Origin: Candidatus Moraniibacteriota bacterium
GTDB taxonomy: Bacteria; Patescibacteriota; Minisyncoccia; Moranbacterales; UBA1568
Assembly (NCBI GenBank): GCA_018061645.1
Contig: JAGOTT010000011.1
Coordinates: 1 to 33,540, forward strand
DNA: 33,540 nucleotides
Direction: 5' to 3'
Positions 1-7,422 of this stretch are shown here, piece by piece; position 1 is the first letter of the stretch; each line of letters begins with the position of its first letter. A program made the position numbers and the translations under genes. The notes below the pieces were generated by a model, which worked only from the letters and a program-made list of their open reading frames with translations, was not told the origin of the DNA and made no database searches.

Positions 1-2439
1 GACGACCTCTATGCGCAGATCCCGCGGGTCAAGGAACTCGTTGCCGCGTTCAATATCCCGATCTATGAGCACGAGGGGTTCGAGGCGGACGATTGTGTGG
101 GGACGATCGCACGACAGGCGGAACGCGAAGGAATCGAGGCGATCATCGTGACTGGGGACAACGACGCGCTTCAGCTCGTCTCGCCGCTCGTCAAAGTGTT
201 TTCGATACGCAAGGGGATCAAGGATCTCGTACTCTACGATCGCGCCGCGGTCATCGAAAAGTACGGCTTCCCGCCGGAATCGATTCCCGACTACAAGGGG
301 CTCGCGGGTGACGCGTCGGACAATATCCCCGGGGTCGCGGGTATCGGCGCCAAGACGGCGACGGATCTCCTGAAAGCGTACGGAACACTCGAGACGATCT
401 ATGAGAACCTCCCGGAGGTGAAGGAGTCCGTGCGGAAGAAGCTCGAAGCGGACAAGGAACGCGCGTTTTTCTCGAAAGACCTCGGGACGATTCGGACGGA
501 CGCACCGGTCTTGTTTGATCCGGAGAAGTGCGTGACGCACGATTATGAGCGCGAGAAGGTCGCGGCGATGTTCCGTGAACTCGGGTTCTATAGCCTTTTG
601 AAAAGAATCAGTGGGCAAGGAGTAGGGAGCAAGGAGCAGGGAATAGGAGAAAAGAAACAAGGAACAAGAAACAAGAAACAAAAAATCCTGAAAGAAAAAA
701 CCGAAACCGAGAAACTCCTTGGTTCGATCGATGGGGACGCGGCGGTGTGGATCCATGTTGGTGAGGCATCCCTTTTTGGTGGGGCGGGGATTTCGATGGT
801 GGAAATAGCATTTCAGAAAGACTGGATTGCCGCGTCGAAGACTCATCGCAATGACAAGGAAAAAGAAAGCATTACGGTGACGGTCGAGTGGAATGAGGAG
901 ACGAAGAAATCGCTCACGGAATTTTTCGAGGACGAAAACAAGAAGAAGATTTTCTATGACGCGAAGGCGGCATGGCACGCATTGAAAAAGGAGGGCATCG
1001 AACTCCAGGGAATCGCGTTCGACGCGATGATCGCGGCCTACCTTCTCCAGGCGGGGACGCGGGTGGAATTCGACCATCTCGTCATCGCGGAATTCGGGGA
1101 GGAAGGGCTTGGGCGGAAGGCGGAATCGCTGCTCGGACTCTCGAACAAGCTTTCGGAAAAAATAGCCGAGATAAGCAAAGAACAGAACTTGGAGGTTCGA
1201 CCTCCAAGTGAGGAGTGGAACATGGGGAGGCTTTTTTCGGAAATTGAGATGCCGCTCATTCCTATTCTCGCCGAAATGGAGCAAAACGGCATCCGGCTCG
1301 ATACGGGAAAATTCAAGGCGCTTTCGGATGAACTCGGGTTGGAGATAACGGAGATAGAGAAAAAGATATACGACCTCGCGGGGCGGGAGTTCAACGTGAA
1401 TTCGCCGAAGCAGCTTGCGGAAATCCTTTTCACGGATCTGCATATCCCGACCGCGGGAATCAAGAAGACGAAGACCGGTATCTCGACCGCTTCGCCCGAG
1501 CTCGCGAAACTGAAAGAGTATCCGATCGTGTTCCTGGTCGAGGAGGAGCGGGAACTCTTCAAGCTCAAGACGACCTACCTCGACGCATTTCCGTCGCTTG
1601 TCGATTCCCGCTCCCGGCTCCACACGACGTACCAGCAGGCGGTGGCGGCGACGGGGCGGCTTTCGTCGACCGAACCGAACCTGCAGAACATTCCCGCGCG
1701 GGAGAAGTGGAGCGAGGCGATCCGGAGCGCGTTTCTCGCGGAAGAGGGAAATCTTTTGGTCGGTGTCGATTATTCGCAGATCGAACTCCGGGTGATGGCG
1801 CATGTGTCGGGGGATGCAAGTCTTGTGTCCGCCTTCGAGCGGGGAATCGACGTGCACCGCGCGACAGCGATGGCGGTCTACGAGGTGAAAGCGGAAGACG
1901 TGACGCCTGATCAGAGGCGCGAAGCCAAGGTGTTCAACTTCGGACTCATGTACGGGATGAGCGCGTACGGGCTCGCGCAGTCGCTCGGCATCGACCAGAA
2001 AAAGGCGGCGGATTTCATCGCGATGTATTTCGAGAAATTTCCCGGCGTCGCGACGTATATGGAGAACATGAAGGCGTCCGCGAAGGAAAAGGGGTACGTC
2101 GAGACCGAACTCGGGCGGCGGCGGCTCGTTCCGGAAATCCAAAGCGGCAATCCACAGCTCGCGAAGGCGGGGGAGCGGATGGCGATCAACATGCCGATTC
2201 AGGGACTCGCGGCGGATATCATGAAACTCGCGATGCTCCGTGCGGAGAAACTCGTTTCGCGGTATGACGGGAAGGCGAAGATGCTCCTTCAGGTGCACGA
2301 CGAACTCATTTTCGAGGTCGAGGAGGGGATTTCGGAGGCGTTCGCGGCGGAGGTGAAGCGGGAGATGGAAGCGGCGTATGCGCTTCGCGTGCCGCTTATC
2401 GCGGAGATCGCGGTCGGGAAGAACTGGGGAGAGATATGA
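1..2439 (+). CDS. polA: DNA polymerase I, 5' end cut by window edge
   Basis: Replicative repair and RNA-primer removal polymerase. The frame is open from base 1, and by comparison with the family about 80-90 N-terminal residues lie outside the window. Visible residues 1-200 are the 5' nuclease, with a GDNDALQLV motif near 53 and the helix-hairpin-helix GDASDNIPGVAGIG near 103-116. Residues about 245-390 match the 3'-5' exonuclease fold, but I cannot see the DxE catalytic motif, so proofreading is probably lost. The polymerase domain is intact: TGRLSSTEPNLQNIP, motif A DYSQIELR (from D590), motif B with K643 (KVFNFGLMYG), motif C VHDE (H766, D767). The linker between nuclease and exonuclease-like domains, about residues 205-230, is encoded by a 7-base repeat and is Lys/Gln/Gly-rich. 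It ends at TGA just before a second repeat block and a terminator. Identity is very secure. Confidence 0.97.
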   Translation, partial: DDLYAQIPRVKELVAAFNIPIYEHEGFEADDCVGTIARQAEREGIEAIIVTGDNDALQLVSPLVKVFSIRKGIKDLVLYDRAAVIEKYGFPPESIPDYKGLAGDASDNIPGVAGIGAKTATDLLKAYGTLETIYENLPEVKESVRKKLEADKERAFFSKDLGTIRTDAPVLFDPEKCVTHDYEREKVAAMFRELGFYSLLKRISGQGVGSKEQGIGEKKQGTRNKKQKILKEKTETEKLLGSIDGDAAVWIHVGEASLFGGAGISMVEIAFQKDWIAASKTHRNDKEKESITVTVEWNEETKKSLTEFFEDENKKKIFYDAKAAWHALKKEGIELQGIAFDAMIAAYLLQAGTRVEFDHLVIAEFGEEGLGRKAESLLGLSNKLSEKIAEISKEQNLEVRPPSEEWNMGRLFSEIEMPLIPILAEMEQNGIRLDTGKFKALSDELGLEITEIEKKIYDLAGREFNVNSPKQLAEILFTDLHIPTAGIKKTKTGISTASPELAKLKEYPIVFLVEEERELFKLKTTYLDAFPSLVDSRSRLHTTYQQAVAATGRLSSTEPNLQNIPAREKWSEAIRSAFLAEEGNLLVGVDYSQIELRVMAHVSGDASLVSAFERGIDVHRATAMAVYEVKAEDVTPDQRREAKVFNFGLMYGMSAYGLAQSLGIDQKKAADFIAMYFEKFPGVATYMENMKASAKEKGYVETELGRRRLVPEIQSGNPQLAKAGERMAINMPIQGLAADIMKLAMLRAEKLVSRYDGKAKMLLQVHDELIFEVEEGISEAFAAEVKREMEAAYALRVPLIAEIAVGKNWGEI
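613..690 (+). repeat. Degenerate heptad repeat inside polA
   Basis: Successive 7-base units (GAGCAAG, GAGCAGG, GAATAGG, then AAACAAG, GAACAAG, AAACAAG, AAACAAA) keep a constant 7-base phase. Three units make 21 bases, so the array stays open in the coding frame and yields a basic, Gln/Lys-rich linker. The composition is much more A-rich than the flanking polA sequence. It closely resembles the block just after the polA stop codon. Confidence 0.8.
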
Positions 2440-2445
2440 AGAAGC

Positions 2446-2496
2446 GACAAGAAACAAGGAACAGGAAACAGGGAACGAGAAAAACACGGACAAGAA
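2446..2496 (+). repeat. Heptad repeat downstream of polA
   Basis: Units AACAAGG, AACAGGA, AACAGGG and AACGAGA follow each other with 7-base phase, starting a few bases after the polA stop and running into the terminator stem. The words are almost those inside polA (613-690), and the reverse complement of those at 17001-17035. Confidence 0.8.
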
Positions 2497-2518
2497 AAAA
2501 CTCCCGAGAGGGAGTTTT
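2497..2518. terminator. Bidirectional terminator polA / 2517 gene
   Basis: Stem AAAACTCCC / GGGAGTTTT with loop GAGA. The A-run on one side and T-run on the other make it work in both directions. It ends polA transcripts and those of the convergent leftward operon, whose last stop codon overlaps the stem. Confidence 0.85.
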
Positions 2519-2828
2519 ATGATGTGAGTCCGCGGATATTTCTGATCCGGATCTTTCTTGGTTCGTCATCGATCGGTTGATTCGGGCAATCCGGACAGCT
2601 GTCCGTTTCCAGATAATCGCCATCATGAAGGTCGTTTCGGGAAAGACCGTTTTCATCGAGGAACGTCCCGTTCACTTCCGCGATCATTCCGCACTTCACG
2701 CAGAATTCCCTCGCGACCGATTCCTTTGATTCGAGCGGAGAGAGGATGGTTTCGATGTCCGGCCGATCCTTCGCTTCGGATTTCCGTTCGATCGTCCGTC
2801 CGATGAGCATGTCAGGAAATTCTTTCAT
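2517..2828 (-). CDS. Small protein with two CxxC pairs (putative zinc-binding)
   Basis: A 103-residue protein that I do not recognise as a named family. It has CVKC near residue 43 and CPDC near residue 79, separated by about 32 residues, a spacing that could hold one zinc ion. The first 40 residues are charged and probably helical, and the C-terminus is basic (PRKIRIRNIRG). Its ATG overlaps the stop of the upstream gene by four bases (ATGA), so translation is probably coupled and both products may act together. No membrane segment or signal peptide is visible. A nucleic-acid-binding or structural role is possible, but nothing in the sequence decides this. Confidence 0.7.
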   Translation of the reverse strand: MKEFPDMLIGRTIERKSEAKDRPDIETILSPLESKESVAREFCVKCGMIAEVNGTFLDENGLSRNDLHDGDYLETDSCPDCPNQPIDDEPRKIRIRNIRGLTS

Positions 2829-3469
2829 AGGGTGGTTCGCTCCTCTTTTTCAGGGATAAATGTTTTTTCCGTAGGTCTCCCGGTAAGCCGATTGAAGATG
2901 AGTGATGCTACGGTTTTTGCGACTCGTCCGATGATATCGTCGAATTTTCCGACGGAGATATCCTGTGCGAATGTCTCGACATCGACCTGTCCGACGCTGA
3001 AAAGTATATCGGCTTTCCATGCATCCTTCCCGGGTTTCATCGTGATATCGAGCGTGATGCGGATTGGATCTTTTCCGGTGACTTCGAATTCAAGAAACGC
3101 ATCGATGCCGTGATATCGGTCGAGTGGGGATCCGACGGAGGTATAGAACTTGAGATTCCTGTGAAGCTCCTGCGGAAGTCTTGGCATGGAACTGAGTGCG
3201 GCTTCACGGAGCTTTTTCGCGAAGACTGGACTTGGCATGACGGGGTCTTCCCATGGCTGGTGCTCCTTTGCAAGCTTGATCGATGCCGCATAGGGAACGT
3301 ATCTTCCGTCCAGATGCTCGTTTCTCGGGAGATCGACTGAGCCCATCACGCGTTCCGCGGATTTCCCCGCGCCTTCACGAAGTCCGTTGTCCTGCCAACC
3401 GGTATTTTCGTATCGCATAAATCCGTTTGTCTTCACCAAGGATACCATATCCGGAATCGGAATGTCCAA
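2825..3469 (-). CDS. Hypothetical protein, start uncertain
   Basis: Up to 214 residues from a TTG at 3469; the first ATG in frame is at 3448. Neither is preceded by a recognisable ribosome-binding site. The frame is the same as that of the upstream gene (3527-4063) and stays open from that gene's TGA onwards, reading as plausible protein (PLFKEAVIATAHRCRGDF), so readthrough or a broken single gene is possible. The middle contains GIDAFLEFEV followed by ITLDITMKPG, a pattern of acidic residues on predicted strands that faintly recalls PD-(D/E)xK nuclease folds; this is only a guess. No transmembrane segment. It overlaps the downstream CxxC gene by four bases. Confidence 0.65.
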   Translation of the reverse strand: MDIPIPDMVSLVKTNGFMRYENTGWQDNGLREGAGKSAERVMGSVDLPRNEHLDGRYVPYAASIKLAKEHQPWEDPVMPSPVFAKKLREAALSSMPRLPQELHRNLKFYTSVGSPLDRYHGIDAFLEFEVTGKDPIRITLDITMKPGKDAWKADILFSVGQVDVETFAQDISVGKFDDIIGRVAKTVASLIFNRLTGRPTEKTFIPEKEERTTL

Positions 3470-3526
3470 AAGAAAATCGCCACGACACCGATGTGCCGTG
3501 GCGATGACCGCTTCTTTGAATAACGG

Positions 3527-4063
3527 TCACTGCGTGTTCTCCTCGCGCGCATCCCTGAGAAGCTCGGTGAGGATGGTTTCGGGCGTGACGACCGGAGTCG
3601 GTCGGCAGAGCGCACTGATCTCCTTCGCTGTTCCGGATTTTTCGTCGATATTATTGGCTTGGCTGATCCGTTTTGCCAGAAGCACAAGGTGCGGGTAGAC
3701 GATTGCGCGCACTTTTCCGAACGCGCGCATTTCCGGATCCGTCCTTCCGAACGATTCCCGTTCACCTGATTTTTTCGGATAGGGAATGAACATGTTGTCC
3801 ATGGCGGCAAACATCCTTTCTTCCAATGCTTCGTTCAGCGAATCAAGCGCGGATTCCAGTTGTTCGCGCGGATGGTTTTGACAGACCGCTTCTTCCACCG
3901 ATCCGCTTTTCCGGATCCGGACCGAAAGAATGGAATATTCAGGAAATTCTTCGAGATGTTTTTTTGCTTCGGTAATCGCTTCCCCGAGACCGTCGCGCAT
4001 GAACCAGACGAGTCGGTCGATGGTGTCGTCGAAAGGGATCGAGTAGGTTTCCTGGCCGGGCAT
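3527..4063 (-). CDS. Hypothetical protein, first gene of leftward operon
   Basis: 178 residues, soluble, mixed alpha/beta by eye, with a run of acidic helices (residues 25-95). I do not recognise the family. The start is well supported: an AGGAG box lies about six bases before ATG at 4063. The gene has its own promoter region with a perfect palindrome (4092-4107). It ends in TGA at 3527-3529, and the next gene continues in the same frame. The three genes 4063 to 2517 form one transcription unit closed by the terminator at 2497-2518. Confidence 0.7.
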   Translation of the reverse strand: MPGQETYSIPFDDTIDRLVWFMRDGLGEAITEAKKHLEEFPEYSILSVRIRKSGSVEEAVCQNHPREQLESALDSLNEALEERMFAAMDNMFIPYPKKSGERESFGRTDPEMRAFGKVRAIVYPHLVLLAKRISQANNIDEKSGTAKEISALCRPTPVVTPETILTELLRDAREENTQ

Positions 4064-4091
4064 GATAGACTCCTTTCCGTTTGGTTTGTTA

Positions 4092-4134
4092 AATAACGTC
4101 CGTTATTCATGCCATGTCCGGAGAAAAAAGTCAA
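4092..4134 (-). promoter_or_regulatory. Promoter with palindromic operator for 4063 operon
   Basis: On the minus strand a TTGACT box (4129-4134) is followed by a weak -10 region. It overlaps or adjoins a perfect inverted repeat AATAACG-GA-CGTTATT (4092-4107), which lies about 29 bases before the start codon. A dyad at the expected transcription start is a typical repressor site. The -10 box is not clear, so the exact start point is uncertain. Confidence 0.5.
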
Positions 4135-4136
4135 GA

Positions 4137-4164
4137 AAAAACCCGGCCATTCGGTCGGGCTTTT
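4137..4164 (-). terminator. Terminator after the 4182-4553 gene
   Basis: On the minus strand a GC stem (CCCGACC / GGCCGGG with one G-U pair, loop GAAT) is followed by a T-run. It lies about 17 bases after the stop at 4182 and separates that gene from the next leftward operon. Confidence 0.75.
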
Positions 4165-4181
4165 GTCTATAAGGAAAGATG

Positions 4182-4553
4182 TCAGGAGCGTGCGGCGTAT
4201 GCTGGGAGCATCCGCCTGATGGCGTTCGGTTTCCCGGCGTTCTCGGATTTCCGTATCAGCGCTTCGATGTACCGCTTCAGGTTTCCGTGAGCGGAAAGGA
4301 TGTGGGCGAGCCGTTTCCTGCCGAGTTCGCGGATTGGGTCTTCGCCTTCCCCCGAGAGCTGCCGGAAGAGCTTGCTGTCGGTCTTGAAATCGAGCACGGA
4401 ATGGATGTGGGCGGTTTCCCGGAGTATGCGGTCGAAATCCGCGTTCTTTTCGAGATCGACGGAGCCTCTGAACTTCTTCAGGGTACCATCCAATAGCCTG
4501 ATGGCAGCATTGGTTTCATCGAGCATCCGCTTCAGCTGTTGCATCTCGGTCAT
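4182..4553 (-). CDS. Hypothetical helical protein
   Basis: 123 residues, charged and almost certainly all-helical. The first 35 residues (MQQLKRMLDETNAAIRLLD) show a heptad-like pattern of hydrophobic residues, so a coiled coil or helical bundle is likely. Cysteine-free, no membrane segment. An AGGAG ribosome-binding site stands about five bases before ATG at 4553. It has its own terminator. I cannot assign a function. Confidence 0.65.
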   Translation of the reverse strand: MTEMQQLKRMLDETNAAIRLLDGTLKKFRGSVDLEKNADFDRILRETAHIHSVLDFKTDSKLFRQLSGEGEDPIRELGRKRLAHILSAHGNLKRYIEALIRKSENAGKPNAIRRMLPAYAARS

Positions 4554-4640
4554 CGCGTTCTCCTGTCGTTGATTGGAAAGGTGCTGCGTACTACGGAGTC
4601 AAATAAACAACATAGGAGGATTCCTGTCAAGCGCGTCGTG

Positions 4641-4649
4641 TGATACAAT
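4641..4649 (+). promoter_or_regulatory. Extended -10 promoter for DUF3048 gene
   Basis: TGATACAAT matches an extended -10 element (TG, one base, then TACAAT at 4644-4649). No good -35 box is visible. The predicted start gives a short leader of roughly 22 bases before ATG at 4678. Confidence 0.45.
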
Positions 4650-4677
4650 AAAATCCGTAAAATGTTCCGAAAAAAAT

Positions 4678-5790
4678 ATGCAAGGAAGACAAAAGGTCGT
4701 GATCGCCTTGGCTGCGATGACCATCGCCGGAATCGTGGTCTATTTCTCGTACGGTCGCGACGCGATCCGTCGTGCGCAGGTGGAGCGGCTCACGATCGAA
4801 AACGATTCCGTTCCGGCAAAGACGTCGTCCAATCCGATGAATTCCGGCCCGGTGAGTGCGTTCTCCGGTATCGCATGCGAGCATTGGAGTCGCCGTCCGG
4901 TCGCGGTCATGCAGCCGGCGGATCTTTCCGCCCGACCGGCAGCCGGATTTTCGCAGGCGGACATGGTGTTCGAAATGCCGGTCATCACGGCGACGATAAA
5001 CCGGCTTATGACGGTGTATCAGTGTGCGCTTCCGACGGAGGCCGGGGCAGTCCGCTCGTCGCGACACGATTTTCTCCATCTGGCCAAGAGCATCGGCGCC
5101 ATCTATGTTCATTGGGGCGGATCGCATTTCGCGCTCGATCGGATAAAGGAGGGAATTCTCGACAACATCGACTGCACGGGGGCCGCGGGGAATTCCGCCG
5201 GCGGAGATGTCTGTTATCGCGCGGAACAGGCGAATGGCATGAAATACGAGGACACGAGCCGAGTGAACGTCGAGAAGGCGTTCGACCGCGCGAAAGAGCT
5301 CGGATACGGTCTGGAGAACTCGTTTTCCGGGTATCCGCATCGGGCGGAAACGGATGCTGCGGATCGCCCATCGTCCGGACACCTTCGCATCGGATATCCG
5401 GGGAAGGGGGAGGTCGAATATTCGTACGACCGTGATATGAACGCCTGGAAGCGGACCTGGGGAAACATTCCGGATACCGATCGCAACGACGGATCGCGGA
5501 TCGCACCGAAGAACGTCGTCGCGCTCTTCGTGGAATCCGAGCAGATCGAGGGACAGTACAATAACCTCAATTTCGGCGATCCGTGGTATGACCAGGCCGT
5601 CTCCGGAGACGCATTTTACTTCATCGAAGGGAAACAGACGAAGGGATCCTGGAAGAAGGACAAGTCGGATCTCGGCAGCAAGCTGCTCCTACTCGATCAG
5701 GGTGGATCGGAAGTGGCATTCGTTCCGGGGCAGATCTGGGTGAATGTTGTCGAGCCGGGAACGGCATTCGAATGGACGCCGATGAATTGA
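4678..5790 (+). CDS. DUF3048 (YerB-like) membrane-anchored protein
   Basis: 370 residues. I place the start at 4678 rather than the upstream in-frame ATG at 4573: the protein then begins MQGRQKVVIALAAMTIAGIV, a short basic stretch followed by one membrane helix, and the promoter lies between the two candidates. The DUF3048 domain follows. Its conserved beginning is recognisable as RRPVAVMQPADLSARPAAGF then ADMVFEMPV near residues 75-110, and the segment VRSSRHDFLHLA near 130. The C-terminal half has the VVALFVESEQIEGQYNN strand region. The family is found in Gram-positive and CPR bacteria and its biochemical role is not established. The protein probably sits outside the membrane, anchored by its N-terminus. 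A strong terminator follows, so it is monocistronic. Confidence 0.85.
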   Translation: MQGRQKVVIALAAMTIAGIVVYFSYGRDAIRRAQVERLTIENDSVPAKTSSNPMNSGPVSAFSGIACEHWSRRPVAVMQPADLSARPAAGFSQADMVFEMPVITATINRLMTVYQCALPTEAGAVRSSRHDFLHLAKSIGAIYVHWGGSHFALDRIKEGILDNIDCTGAAGNSAGGDVCYRAEQANGMKYEDTSRVNVEKAFDRAKELGYGLENSFSGYPHRAETDAADRPSSGHLRIGYPGKGEVEYSYDRDMNAWKRTWGNIPDTDRNDGSRIAPKNVVALFVESEQIEGQYNNLNFGDPWYDQAVSGDAFYFIEGKQTKGSWKKDKSDLGSKLLLLDQGGSEVAFVPGQIWVNVVEPGTAFEWTPMN

Positions 5791-5814
5791 GTCGTATCAA
5801 ACGATGATTCGAAG

Positions 5815-5838
5815 AAAGGCGGCGGAAGCCGCCTTTTT
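5815..5838 (+). terminator. Terminator after DUF3048 gene
   Basis: Stem AAAGGCGGC / GCCGCCTTT with GGAA tetraloop and five T. Confidence 0.9.
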
Positions 5839-5871
5839 CGTGTATACTGGGGATATTCTCATCGGATACCT

Positions 5872-6855
5872 ATGATTACGCTTCTCTACGGGAAAGACCG
5901 GTTCCGATCCATGCGTCGTCGATCGGAACTGAAAGACGCCTTTTTGGCCGAATATAAAGACGGTGAAATCGTCTCGTTCGACATGGCGTCGGGTCCGGGC
6001 TCGTTTCCGAAGTTTCTTTCCGAAGCGGTCGCTACCGATCTGTTCGGCTCCCGCCGGTTCCTCGATGTCAGGATATCGTTTCCCGACCGCAAGGATGATA
6101 CAGAGGAAGCTGTGGATCCCGGCCTGTCCGAGAAAATAGCGGTGGCGGTCGCGGAAACGGATTTTTCCGGTGTAGACGGGGTCTTCTTTTCTCTCTCTGT
6201 GCCGAAGGCGAAGGATCCGCTTTTTACGCTTCTCAAAAAGAAGGCGGATGTCGTCGAGGAATGGAAACCGCTTGCGCCTGAAGAGGTACGTTCGTTCCTT
6301 ATGGCGGAGACGAAACGTGTTTCGACGGACGTGTCGTTTTTGAGACCGGTGCTTGAGCGGATGACCGCGCTTTTCGGAACCGACTCCGCGAAGCTCTCTA
6401 GTCTGGCACGGACACTTGCGACCTATAAGGAATCCGGAGAAATCGCTCTTTCGGATTTCGATCTTTTCGTGTCGGAGGTCCCGAAGGAACTCTTATTCGC
6501 GGCGCTCGACGCGCTCGTTTCGGGAAACCGCGGGAGAGCGGTCACGATGCTGCTCGAGGAGGTACGCGGGGACAGCGGTGGTGTGCCGAAACTCTTCGGG
6601 CTCCTCGCCTGGCAGCTTCGTGAGCTCATCAAGGTCCGTGGGGAATATGACAAGGGGAATATGCGTTCGGACGGGATCGCTGCCGCGTGCGGTATGAAGC
6701 CGTTTGTCGCGGGGAAACTCCTCTCCCGGATTTCCGGATTCCCGCTCGCGCGGCTACGCAGCGGATTCAATCTTCTCTCGTCGCTTGACGAGGATATGAA
6801 ACTCGGGCGGAAGGACCCGGAACTCGCGTTGACCCTGTTCGTGGAAAAGTTCTGA
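5872..6855 (+). CDS. holA: DNA polymerase III, delta subunit
   Basis: Clamp-loader subunit that opens the sliding clamp. 327 residues, normal for the family. The N-terminus MITLLYGKDRF corresponds to the degenerate AAA+ start (xFLYGxDxF), which lacks a working Walker A as expected for delta. The central WKPLAPEEVRSFL region and the C-terminal helical collar (LFGLLAWQLRELIKVR, then SSLDEDMKLGRKDPELALTLFV) are characteristic. No clear ribosome-binding site is present; a possible -10 box TATACT lies at 5843-5848, giving a short leader. It converges on rpsT, a neighbourhood common in bacteria. Confidence 0.93.
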   Translation: MITLLYGKDRFRSMRRRSELKDAFLAEYKDGEIVSFDMASGPGSFPKFLSEAVATDLFGSRRFLDVRISFPDRKDDTEEAVDPGLSEKIAVAVAETDFSGVDGVFFSLSVPKAKDPLFTLLKKKADVVEEWKPLAPEEVRSFLMAETKRVSTDVSFLRPVLERMTALFGTDSAKLSSLARTLATYKESGEIALSDFDLFVSEVPKELLFAALDALVSGNRGRAVTMLLEEVRGDSGGVPKLFGLLAWQLRELIKVRGEYDKGNMRSDGIAAACGMKPFVAGKLLSRISGFPLARLRSGFNLLSSLDEDMKLGRKDPELALTLFVEKF

Positions 6856-6881
6856 TATCAAAGAATAGTGAGTAGTCAACA

Positions 6882-6908
6882 AAAAACCCGCCGGGAGGGC
6901 GGGGTTTT
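6882..6908. terminator. Bidirectional terminator holA / rpsT
   Basis: Stem AAAAACCCGCC / GGCGGGGTTTTT. A- and T-runs on both sides serve the two convergent genes. Confidence 0.88.
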
Positions 6909-6920
6909 TAAATGCGGAAG

Positions 6921-7214
6921 CTATTTCTTTGCCGGTGCGGTTTTCTTTGCCGTTGCTGCCTTCTTCACGAGGGCGTTGAGGCGGGACTTCTTCCGGGCGG
7001 CGGTGTTCTTCTTGATGATATTCTTCTCCGCAGCCTTATCGAGTGACTTCTGAGCTTTCTTGTATTCCGCCTGCGCGGTTTCGAGATCGCCTTTGGCGAC
7101 CGCTTCGCGGGTCTTCTTGATCGCGCTCCGGAACACGCCGGTGACGATCTTGTTCTTCACCGTCTTGCGGGCGGCAACCCGCATGTATTTCTTCGCGTTC
7201 TCCTTGATAGGCAT
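6921..7214 (-). CDS. rpsT: 30S ribosomal protein S20
   Basis: 97 residues, highly basic. The sequence MPIKENAKKYMRVAARKTVKNK and the following SAIKKTREAVAKGD, then LDKAAEKNIIKKNTAARKKSRL, is the standard S20 pattern; S20 binds 16S rRNA early in 30S assembly. The C-terminus has an Ala/Lys tail (KKAATAKKTAPAKK). The start lacks a Shine-Dalgarno sequence; instead a TAGCTT-type repeat block sits directly upstream (7219-7256). In some bacteria S20 represses its own translation through its leader, and the structured leader here (GCATG/CATGC stem at about 7288-7301) could serve that, though this is inference. Confidence 0.96.
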   Translation of the reverse strand: MPIKENAKKYMRVAARKTVKNKIVTGVFRSAIKKTREAVAKGDLETAQAEYKKAQKSLDKAAEKNIIKKNTAARKKSRLNALVKKAATAKKTAPAKK

Positions 7215-7218
7215 AGCA

Positions 7219-7256
7219 ACTAGCTTATTAGCTTCATTAGCTTCCTAGCTTTTTAG
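7219..7256 (-). repeat. AAGCTA-type repeat in rpsT leader
   Basis: Four or five degenerate units of 8-9 bases (AGCTAGGA, AGCTAATGA, AGCTAATA) end five bases before the rpsT start. A 21-base stretch beginning CTAGGAAGCTAATG is identical to the repeat directly before ruvA (10664 onwards), in the same orientation relative to the gene. Confidence 0.8.
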
Positions 7257-7315
7257 GATAGAAGCTGAAGCCTCGGATAAAAAATAGGCATGGAAACATG
7301 CGCTGAGACCTCCTG

Positions 7316-7344
7316 TTTGTACCACGCCTTCCGTATTTTGGCAA
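7316..7344 (-). promoter_or_regulatory. Promoter for rpsT
   Basis: On the minus strand TTGCCA (7339-7344), a 17-base spacer and TACAAA (7316-7321). The predicted leader is about 95 bases and contains a GCATG/CATGC hairpin and the repeat block. Confidence 0.6.
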
Positions 7345-7380
7345 GCCACGGTCGCTCACGGGCGACGCGGCGGGCATCCA

Positions 7381-7409
7381 AAGAAAAAGACCCGAGGTTT
7401 CGGGTCTTT
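7381..7409 (-). terminator. Terminator after receiver-like gene
   Basis: Ten-base perfect stem AAAGACCCGA / TCGGGTCTTT followed on the minus strand by a T-rich run. It closes the leftward radical SAM block. Confidence 0.88.
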
Positions 7410-7422
7410 GAAACGGTTGTGC

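Noticed and set aside
613-690. Heptad arrays as CRISPR arrays
   Set aside because: Units are seven bases with no spacers and no cas genes nearby.
3527-3529. UGA recoded to an amino acid (as in Gracilibacteria or Absconditabacteria)
   Set aside because: polA, holA and the AbiEii-like gene end at TGA exactly where their families end, so TGA is a normal stop here.
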